In this document: positions 7,160-13,671 of the stretch, piece by piece
How positions within the stretch are numbered: the first letter of the stretch is position 1
Layout: each line of letters starts with the position of its first letter
Assembly (NCBI GenBank): GCA_023150835.1
Contig: JAKLKB010000156.1
Span: forward strand, 1 to 14,914
Length of the DNA stretch: 14,914 nucleotides
Reading direction: 5' to 3'
From: Myxococcota bacterium
GTDB lineage: Bacteria > Myxococcota_C > UBA6777
Program-made: the position numbers and the translations under genes
Notes under the pieces: generated by a model
The model's input: only the letters and a program-made list of their open reading frames with translations
What the model was told of the DNA's origin: nothing
The model's database searches: none

Positions 7160-9322
7160 CCTCTCTCGCATAGTCGGCGTGGTAGATGACCGTGTCCTCG
7201 GCTTCATCAACACCTGAATCGCCTCGGCCAATGGGCGTTTTCGCACCCGAACAAGCCCACCCTTGCGCATCGAAAACAGTACGGGTCGAAACAATTCTGG
7301 ATGCTTAACCACCCAAAACTGCTCCGTCGCGGGCGTCGGAGAAAAAAAGACGATGTAGTCCACGTTCTGTTTATGCAGACGCTTTAGCCACGACGCCCGA
7401 TCCGCCGCCTTCGTTCGACCTTCTCCGTAAGGAAGCACCTCGTCGCCCCGCGTGATCGGCACATAACAGACTTGGTGCTGCAAACGATTTCCCATGAACA
7501 AATACAACGGCCAATTGTCGCCGTTCTTCTCCACCGCCGAAGTCACCGCAACCCGAACCGCAGAACGCTTTGAGTCGACCAATTCTTTATCAAACGCCTC
7601 CGCAAGATACTTCCAATCCTTCGACGTGCGGTGATAGATCGCGCTCTCCCAAATCGCCCTCATCCGCGTTGCATCTTTGTACTCTTGAAGCCAAAAGCTT
7701 GCCCCCCACGCCGCACACAGCAGCACCACCCCAGCCCCCCAGACCCAACGCATCCAACACAGCAACACCACCCCACACATACACAACAGCACCACCCCCA
7801 AACCAACCCCCAACATCGGCCATTCCGAAGGACTCCTCTCGATCTGCCAAGGCACCGACAACGACAACAACACCCACACACCCACAACGCCCATCCCTAC
7901 GCGCTGCCACAACACGCCCTGCTTTTGTAGCCACCAAAACACCCACACGCACAGCATCACACACGGCAACAAAAAGCGTGCGCTCGTGAGCGGCAAGATC
8001 ATTCGAACCACCGAAAAATTCGGATGAAAATACAGCGCCAGATTCAACGCTACCAAACCGCCCCAAAACACCATCCGCCAAGGAAACACCCGCCATCCCG
8101 CCAACCACGCAGGAAAAAACAACAAAAGCATCCCCAACAACAACAAAGAAAACGGCTGCCCTTTCGTCCCATAAAAGAGATTGAACAAGTACAATTCTTC
8201 CCTTGTATAGGGCTTTAACTCAGGGCGCTCTCCGTAAAACTTTAGGGCCGGACTGGCCTCACCCAACCGAATCCCCGCAACCTTGACTTCCATCGGATAC
8301 AACGGCGTTCCTTTGCGTGACCATGTATGCCCAAACCACGGCAACACCATCGCCCCCCACAACATACTCACGACGCATACTTCCTTCCATCCCGACCACC
8401 CTCGACGCCAAAACAACAACCCCAACAAACCCATCCCTCCCCCCACCGACAACACCACCCCGTGAAATTTGATGCACGCAAAAACACCAAGCGCCAAACC
8501 CGAAAAATACAAGTCATGACGCTCCCCATATTTCTCGAACCGCACCGCAAACAGCAAAGCCAACGCAAAACACAACGAAAAACCTATCTCGCTATAACCA
8601 CTCCCCACAAGCTGCAACACCAATGGGATCGTCAAATAAAACAGCACCCCCACCACCGCCCATCCTGCACGCAACCCCAACTCCCGCCCCAACGCAAACA
8701 ACACCCAACCCAAAGCCCACCACTGCACGATGTCCACCAACGGCAGCCATACATCGCTGCGAAACGGCAACATCGCGAGGCTCAACAAGATATCCGAACC
8801 CGGCAAAAAGTACTTCTGATAACTCCATCCCCCCGGTGCTTCCATCGCGATCGGCCCCCCAGACTGGATCCACATCGCAGCCCGAGGCGCATGATACGTC
8901 AACGTATCCCAAGACAACGGAGGCAACAACAACACCCGTAGATCCTTCGCGATCGCCCACACCAAAAAAACAACAACCACCCACCCCCGCCACCCCCGAA
9001 AAAAAACACGACAGACCTCACCCAAAAACCAAACATCGATCTGTAAACTCCGAAGCGTCTCGCGCCAAGGCGACACAAAGCGTAACGCACCCACCACACC
9101 CAACCCCACCAAACCACTCACCCCCCACAACGAATACTGCCGCACAGAAAACAACAACCAAAACCCACCCACCGACAACCCCAACCCCACCACACACGTC
9201 GCGCTCCACAACACCCATGTATCCGCACGCCGCAACATCCGCAACGCCACACTATAAGAAACGTAACCCACCCCCAACACCCAAACCACCGCTAACCACC
9301 AACGCCACACCATCTCCAACAT
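7151..9322 (-). CDS. GT-C-type polytopic membrane glycosyltransferase
   Basis: This 723-residue protein has many hydrophobic helices across roughly residues 5-565, then a soluble C-terminal region of about 150 residues. Between early helices lies LSWDTLTYHAPRAAMW, with Asp139 placed like the catalytic Asp in the first outer loop of GT-C enzymes (GT39/GT83, ArnT-like). Those enzymes move a sugar from a polyprenyl-phosphate donor on the outer face of the inner membrane. This relation rests on topology and that motif, so the exact family, sugar and acceptor are not assigned. The start at 9322 is backed by GAGGAG about 7 bases upstream. Codons end mostly in G or T (GTG, TTG, GGG), in sharp contrast to the C- or A-ending codons of the plus-strand genes. 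It is divergent from the GT2-methyltransferase at 9541 and shares a 218-bp control region with it. It could alternatively be an O-antigen-ligase-like or uncharacterised membrane protein. Confidence 0.7.
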   Translation of the reverse strand: MLEMVWRWWLAVVWVLGVGYVSYSVALRMLRRADTWVLWSATCVVGLGLSVGGFWLLFSVRQYSLWGVSGLVGLGVVGALRFVSPWRETLRSLQIDVWFLGEVCRVFFRGWRGWVVVVFLVWAIAKDLRVLLLPPLSWDTLTYHAPRAAMWIQSGGPIAMEAPGGWSYQKYFLPGSDILLSLAMLPFRSDVWLPLVDIVQWWALGWVLFALGRELGLRAGWAVVGVLFYLTIPLVLQLVGSGYSEIGFSLCFALALLFAVRFEKYGERHDLYFSGLALGVFACIKFHGVVLSVGGGMGLLGLLFWRRGWSGWKEVCVVSMLWGAMVLPWFGHTWSRKGTPLYPMEVKVAGIRLGEASPALKFYGERPELKPYTREELYLFNLFYGTKGQPFSLLLLGMLLLFFPAWLAGWRVFPWRMVFWGGLVALNLALYFHPNFSVVRMILPLTSARFLLPCVMLCVWVFWWLQKQGVLWQRVGMGVVGVWVLLSLSVPWQIERSPSEWPMLGVGLGVVLLCMCGVVLLCWMRWVWGAGVVLLCAAWGASFWLQEYKDATRMRAIWESAIYHRTSKDWKYLAEAFDKELVDSKRSAVRVAVTSAVEKNGDNWPLYLFMGNRLQHQVCYVPITRGDEVLPYGEGRTKAADRASWLKRLHKQNVDYIVFFSPTPATEQFWVVKHPELFRPVLFSMRKGGLVRVRKRPLAEAIQVLMKPRTRSSTTPTMRERPR

Positions 9323-9374
9323 CCCTTGCTCCTCGATATCTTTGCCCTGCGCACCAAACCTTTCGCTTGCTCAT

Positions 9375-9391
9375 GCAAAATTTGCTATAGT
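9375..9391 (+). promoter_or_regulatory. Extended -10 promoter with adjacent palindrome
   Basis: TGC-TATAGT (TATAGT at 9386-9391) is a good extended -10 element for the plus strand; no strong -35 is seen. Directly before it GCAAAATTTGC (9375-9385) is a palindrome with a central A, which could bind a regulator. Transcription would start near 9398, leaving a leader of about 140 bases before the ATG at 9541. The site lies in the shared gap with the divergent membrane glycosyltransferase gene. Confidence 0.4.
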
Positions 9392-9540
9392 CCTGCGCGG
9401 CTTTTCTTTCCGACTTCCTCCTCTATGGGGGCCGATAGCACGCACGACCTAAAACAGCCCATCGCCTCCGAAACACTCAATAAGCTTTCCCTCTTCTTCT
9501 CTACCGACCACACCACAACCCAGCGCGCACAGGCACCGCA

Positions 9541-11001
9541 ATGAAAACAAAACCATCCCAAACAGACCTCATCCCAAATCTGTTGAGTATCTTGATCCCT
9601 GTTTACAACGAACGTCCCCTCGTTGGCGCCCTCGTACAAGATGTCCTACGCGCCGACCTCCCACCTCCGCTTCTGCGCGAACTCATCATCGTCGACGACG
9701 GTTCCACCGACGGAACCCGCGAACTTCTGCGCGAACTCACCAAAAAACATCCCGAGATCACCTACCGCGAACACGCCAAAAATATCGGAAAAACCGGCGC
9801 AATCCGCACTGCCTTAGAACTCGCTCGTGGTGAGTTTTGTATCTTCCAAGACGCCGATCTCGAATACTCACCACACGACTACAAATATCTCCTTGCTCCC
9901 TTGTGTTCGGGAAAAGCGGACGTCGTTTATGGCTCGCGTTTTCTCTCCCGTGAACAACGAAAAGTTCTGTTCTTTTGGCATTCTCTCGGAAACAAGTTCC
10001 TGACCTTGCTCTCCAACGCCATCACCGATCTCAACCTCACAGACATGGAAACGGGCTACAAAGCCTTTCGCACCGAGATCCTCAAAAGCATCCCCATCCG
10101 CTCCGAACGTTTCGGCCTTGAACCCGAGATCACCCTCAAAGTCGCCAAACGAAAACTCCGCATCTACGAAGTCCCCATCAATTATCACGGCCGCACCTAC
10201 GAAGAAGGCAAAAAAATCACATGGAAAGACGGGCTCCATACCCTTGGCGTCCTCCTCAAATACACCCTCAAAAACGATCTCCATAAAGACCACGGCGGGA
10301 CGGATGTCCTCCAAACCATGACCCAAGCCAAGCGATTTCACCGATGGATGGCCGACGTCATTCGCCCTTTTGTCAAAGAGCGTGTCATGGAAGTCGGCGC
10401 TGGAATGGGTTCCCTCACTCAGCACCTCCTCCCACAAAAACACTATGTCGCCACCGAGTTTGATCCATTCCATCTACAACAACTCAAACGCTTTGCCCAA
10501 AATCGACCCGATCTCGAAGTCGCATGGATGGACGCACAAGACCCTACCTGCTTCGCCCCTTACATCGGCCAGATCGACACCATCCTCTGTCTTAACGTCC
10601 TCGAACATATCCCCAACGCCTCCACAACACTCGCTAACTTTTACCACTGCCTCTCCCCCCACGGAAACGCGATCATCCTTGTCCCCCAAGGCCAATGGCT
10701 CTACGGCAGCATCGATCAAGCCGTCGAACACGTTAAACGCTATTCTCGACAAGACCTTGAAAGCGCCCTCCGAAACGCGGGCTTTGATTCGATCCTTTTG
10801 TTTGACTTCAATAAGGTCGGTGTGTTGGGCTGGTATCTCAACGGCAAGCTCCTTGAACGCACACAAATGCCCAGCATCCAACTCGGCCTCTATGATCGCA
10901 TGGTCGGCTTATGGAAAAGACTTGACCGATCCTTGCCGTGGCATGGTCTTTCACTCATCGCGATCGCACAAAAATCCAGCCCCACCGCCCATCAACACTG
11001 A
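9541..11001 (+). CDS. Fused GT2 glycosyltransferase / SAM methyltransferase
   Basis: This 486-residue bifunctional protein has an N-terminal half (about 12-245) that is a GT2 glycosyltransferase of the dolichyl/undecaprenyl-phosphate-sugar synthase type: LSILIPVYNE, VDDGSTDGT (51-59), the metal-binding D104-A-D106, GSRF (131-134), TGYKAF, and GRTYEEGKKITWKDG near 217-231. The C-terminal half (about 262-482) is a class I SAM-dependent methyltransferase: motif I VMEVGAGMG (282-290) and LNVLEHI (351-357). Fused GT2-methyltransferases are known in bacteria. The likely pair of reactions is transfer of a sugar to a polyprenyl phosphate or glycan and methylation of a product; the substrates are not readable from sequence. 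No transmembrane helices are evident, so it probably acts at the inner face of the membrane. No good Shine-Dalgarno precedes the ATG, and a short upstream frame ends by overlapping it (ATGA). It converges with the small ORF at 11160. Confidence 0.88.
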   Translation: MKTKPSQTDLIPNLLSILIPVYNERPLVGALVQDVLRADLPPPLLRELIIVDDGSTDGTRELLRELTKKHPEITYREHAKNIGKTGAIRTALELARGEFCIFQDADLEYSPHDYKYLLAPLCSGKADVVYGSRFLSREQRKVLFFWHSLGNKFLTLLSNAITDLNLTDMETGYKAFRTEILKSIPIRSERFGLEPEITLKVAKRKLRIYEVPINYHGRTYEEGKKITWKDGLHTLGVLLKYTLKNDLHKDHGGTDVLQTMTQAKRFHRWMADVIRPFVKERVMEVGAGMGSLTQHLLPQKHYVATEFDPFHLQQLKRFAQNRPDLEVAWMDAQDPTCFAPYIGQIDTILCLNVLEHIPNASTTLANFYHCLSPHGNAIILVPQGQWLYGSIDQAVEHVKRYSRQDLESALRNAGFDSILLFDFNKVGVLGWYLNGKLLERTQMPSIQLGLYDRMVGLWKRLDRSLPWHGLSLIAIAQKSSPTAHQH

Positions 11002-11008
11002 CGGCACG

Positions 11009-11132
11009 AAATCCGCCCCTTGTGTGCGTAAAGACGTAGAGGCTGCCCCCGTAGCTGCTCAACTACAGGGCGTATACAACGGAACGCATCGACTAAAATC
11101 CGCCCCTTGTGTGCGTAAAGACGTAGAGGCTG
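11009..11132. repeat. Two perfect 37-bp direct repeats with a hairpin between
   Basis: Two identical copies lie at 11009-11045 and 11096-11132 (core CCGCCCCTTGTGTGCGTAAA), starting 87 bp apart, in the gap after the GT2-methyltransferase stop. The intervening 50 bases contain a stem-loop: CCCGTAG at 11048-11054 and CTAC-a-GGG at 11063-11070, with one bulged base. No T tract follows, so termination is not assured. The repeats lie outside any supported gene. They could be part of an interspersed repeat family or a small structured RNA. Confidence 0.75.
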
Positions 11133-11159
11133 TGTGGCTCCTTCCCCCGACAACAAACA

Positions 11160-11408
11160 CTAGCGGCGAAAGTGCTTGTTCCAATCAAAAAGATGCTGCC
11201 AACCCTCCCGATGCAACACTTCGACAGCACGCGCATCTTCGCTCGAACAAATATGGCCGTCTTGATTGTACCAACGGTACTGGTGGGGGCTGGTTTCTGG
11301 AAGAGAACGCAGCTTCGTCTCGATTACTTCTTCCGCACGGATGTGGCGGCGGATATCGCGTTTAAGCAAACGAACATCAAATTCAAGAGCCTTCCGAAAC
11401 TTATCCAT
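11160..11408 (-). CDS. Small unknown protein downstream of the PEGA kinase
   Basis: This 82-residue protein runs from the ATG at 11408, preferred over an in-frame TTG at 11420 because GAGG lies 6 bases before the ATG. I do not recognise the family. It is soluble and charged: a basic helical N-terminus (KFRKALEFDVRLLKRDIRRH), then a region rich in aromatic and polar residues (QYRWYNQDGHICSSEDARA) and GWQHLFDWNKHFRR at the end, with one Cys. There is no signal peptide or membrane segment. The ATG is only 21 bases after the kinase stop on the same strand, so the two are very likely co-transcribed. It may be a kinase partner, substrate or regulator; that is inference from position alone. Confidence 0.65.
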   Translation of the reverse strand: MDKFRKALEFDVRLLKRDIRRHIRAEEVIETKLRSLPETSPHQYRWYNQDGHICSSEDARAVEVLHREGWQHLFDWNKHFRR

Positions 11409-11429
11409 TATCGACCTCAAACAAGGGGG

Positions 11430-13199
11430 TTAGAGAAGTTCTTCGATCAAGCGAAAGCTATTTTGGCTGTTTTGACGAAACGTCCAAAGATAAGCCCGCG
11501 AGACGTAGCCTTCTTTTTTGATCTCGATCTGTACGCGTTTGCCGACTTCACCACGAATTGTCAAGGGGGTAGCCCCCATTTTTTTCCCATCCACAAACAC
11601 AGACGCCCCGTTGGGGGTGGTCGCAATGCGGTATTGTACCAGCGCAGCCGCCTCACGACGCGGCGTTGGCGTCACCTCGCGGGGGGCAGGCTCCGAGGTG
11701 CGTGTCGGCACGTCGCGTGAAGACGCAGCAGCGGGGTCTCGGGTGCGCTGCCCCCGCGCAACTCGCGCTTTTTTTCGCCTGACTCGCCTCCCCCACCGCC
11801 TGTTTTGTCGAGGTTTGCGCTTGACTTCGGGTTCCTCCTCTTCTTGGTCGGCGACCTTTTTCTGCCCGTCTTCACCGCTGTTGCTTGCGCCTTCCTGCGC
11901 CGAAGTTGCCGAACCCAACGGAATCTCCCGAACTTCAGGGGCGGGTGCTGCTTTCTTCGACTCTTCCATCCATGACGCAACACGCGGCTTGGGCTTGATC
12001 GGCTGTGGTGGCGGATACAAGGACCGAATCCCCACAAAACCACCCAACAACAACAGCGCCGCCACAGAAACACCGATCATCATCGAACGCAATGGCCGCG
12101 CAGGCGGAATCACGGGAGCGATCATCTTGTATTGGATATCGCGGCGTTTTGGCATCGGGAACAACCCCGTCGCTTCGCCGCTATCGTGATAGATATCTTC
12201 CCAGATCGGATCGATGCCGATCGAGCGCATCGCTTGTTCCAGCGTCTGATTCATTTCGTGCGCACTTTGAAACCGATGCGCGGGATCTTTGGACAGCGCC
12301 TTCGCAACGATCGCCTCCAAGATCTCGGGATATTCGCGATCAGGATTCAGCTCTGCCATGCGCGGTGGCAACGCCTCCAACTGCAGCCGCATCGTGTCGC
12401 GATTCGATCCGCCTTCAAACACCCGCTGCCCCGTCAACATCTCCGCTAAGATGATCCCGCACGCATACAGATCCGCCCGATGATCGATCCGATCCAACTC
12501 ACCCCGCACCTGTTCGGGCGACATATAATACGGCGTACCGATCGCCGCACCTCGCTTTTGCAAGTCGTCCGTTTTCTCCCCTTGCTGTTGAAAGTGCTTC
12601 CCCACGATGTGCGCGATCCCAAAATCCACGATCTTTACCAACAATCGCCCCCGACTCCCCGTCGTCAAGATGATGTTCTCTGGCTTCAAGTCCCTATGCA
12701 CGATCCCCTTTTCGTGCGCATACGCCAACGCATCCAACAACTGTAACATCAGCGCCAACACCCATCCCCACTTCAAATCCCGATTCAACCTCCACAACCG
12801 ATACAGACTCTTCCCCTCCAACCACTCGCAGATCAGATACGGTCCTAGCTGCTCCGATACCCCAAAGTCGATCACTTGCACCACGTTCTCGTGACGCAAC
12901 TCCGCCATCACCAACGCCTCGCGCTGGAACCTCTCAAAAAATTTCTCCTCTTTTGCCCACTGCGGCTGCAACAACTTCACCGCAAACGAATTCTTCAACG
13001 TCACGTGTTGGGCCTCATACACCGCACCAAAACCGCCCTGACCCACCAACCGCGTCAGTTGATAATTCCCCACCACCAGCGCTTCTTCCGACCAATCCTT
13101 CCCACCCTCCAAGGCCACCACCCCCACCGACGGATATCCCCCTTGCTTTGGAGCTTGCAGCCGAGAACTCGCTTTTTCTTCATGCTTCAGCGTTGTCAT
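11430..13199 (-). CDS. Membrane-anchored Ser/Thr kinase with PEGA domain
   Basis: This 589-residue Hanks-type kinase carries all catalytic motifs: glycine loop GQGGFGAV (53-60), Lys75 in FAVK, Glu94, HRDLKPEN with Asp170, DFG at 192-194 and GTPYYMSPE (221-229). The catalytic domain spans about 46-320 and should be active. A single transmembrane helix lies at about 373-391. Then follow a Pro- and charge-rich linker (about 396-530) with a very basic stretch (RRWGRRVRRKKARV), and a C-terminal PEGA domain (about 533-580, ATTPNGASVFVDGKKMGATP) predicted to be extracytoplasmic. This suggests a sensor kinase whose outer part contacts the cell wall or another surface ligand. The ATG at 13199 has AAAAGG about 8 bases upstream. 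It is divergent from a second kinase and followed by a small co-directional ORF. Confidence 0.93.
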   Translation of the reverse strand: MTTLKHEEKASSRLQAPKQGGYPSVGVVALEGGKDWSEEALVVGNYQLTRLVGQGGFGAVYEAQHVTLKNSFAVKLLQPQWAKEEKFFERFQREALVMAELRHENVVQVIDFGVSEQLGPYLICEWLEGKSLYRLWRLNRDLKWGWVLALMLQLLDALAYAHEKGIVHRDLKPENIILTTGSRGRLLVKIVDFGIAHIVGKHFQQQGEKTDDLQKRGAAIGTPYYMSPEQVRGELDRIDHRADLYACGIILAEMLTGQRVFEGGSNRDTMRLQLEALPPRMAELNPDREYPEILEAIVAKALSKDPAHRFQSAHEMNQTLEQAMRSIGIDPIWEDIYHDSGEATGLFPMPKRRDIQYKMIAPVIPPARPLRSMMIGVSVAALLLLGGFVGIRSLYPPPQPIKPKPRVASWMEESKKAAPAPEVREIPLGSATSAQEGASNSGEDGQKKVADQEEEEPEVKRKPRQNRRWGRRVRRKKARVARGQRTRDPAAASSRDVPTRTSEPAPREVTPTPRREAAALVQYRIATTPNGASVFVDGKKMGATPLTIRGEVGKRVQIEIKKEGYVSRAYLWTFRQNSQNSFRLIEELL

Positions 13200-13236
13200 G
13201 TATTTCTGCCTTTTCGTTTTTGCTTTCTACAGCAAG

Positions 13237-13265
13237 AAGATACAAAGACCGCGATCTTTGCCCAA
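13237..13265 (-). promoter_or_regulatory. Candidate promoter with operator palindrome for PEGA kinase
   Basis: On the minus strand, TTGGGC (13265-13260), a 17-base spacer and TATCTT (13242-13237) make a weak sigma-70-like promoter about 30-40 bases before the start. The spacer is almost filled by the 18-bp palindrome CAAAGACCGCGATCTTTG (13243-13260), which has a single mismatched pair. A dimeric repressor bound there would block RNA polymerase. Confidence 0.35.
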
Positions 13266-13336
13266 AACCTTCAACCTTGTCTAGATCGTCTCTCCCATCC
13301 GAATCCCTTCACCAACAAAAAAAACCGCGCCTGCGC

Positions 13337-13443
13337 CCTCTCAACAACGCACCTCTCTCTCAAAAGACCTGCACGTATCCACCGGCGTTTGCATAATCCC
13401 TTCGCCTGTCCTCTCAACAACGCACCTCTCTCTCAAAAGACCT
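13337..13443. repeat. Two perfect 34-bp direct repeats in kinase-kinase gap
   Basis: Identical 34-base copies lie at 13337-13370 and 13410-13443 (core CTCAACAACGCACCTCTCTC), starting 73 bp apart, with weaker similarity just before each (CGCCTG). They sit in the middle of the 472-bp gap between the divergent kinase starts (13200-13671), which otherwise holds only the two candidate promoters; no gene is seen in it. They may be binding sites or a small duplication. Confidence 0.75.
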
Positions 13444-13538
13444 ACACACCACATAGACCGCGCACCCTCCCAACAAACTCCTCCTCCTTGTCGCTCCTTC
13501 TGCCTACACACTCAAACCACTGCACCCCACACCCACCA

Positions 13539-13567
13539 TTGACGACCCGACGCGGGTTTTGTACACT
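13539..13567 (+). promoter_or_regulatory. Sigma-70-like promoter for the second kinase
   Basis: TTGACG (13539-13544), a 17-base spacer and TACACT (13562-13567) match a housekeeping promoter well (5 of 6 and 4 of 6 consensus bases at ideal spacing). Transcription would start near 13574, about 100 bases before the GTG at 13672. Confidence 0.5.
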
Positions 13568-13671
13568 ACCAACCGTTCTTTCCTTACGCACCGCCTAGCG
13601 ACTCCAAACCCCAACCATCGGTCATCCCTCCCCCAAACGACCGATCCCAACACAGAAGGCTTGTTGTTTTC

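Noticed and set aside
4780-10975. HIP1-like octamers GCGATCGC (three seen)
   Set aside because: Three copies are better explained by the general GATC excess; there is no sign that the octamer itself is iterated.
11009-11132. Two-repeat CRISPR or attachment sites
   Set aside because: Only two copies, a 50-base hairpin-containing interval, and no cas, integrase or tRNA nearby.
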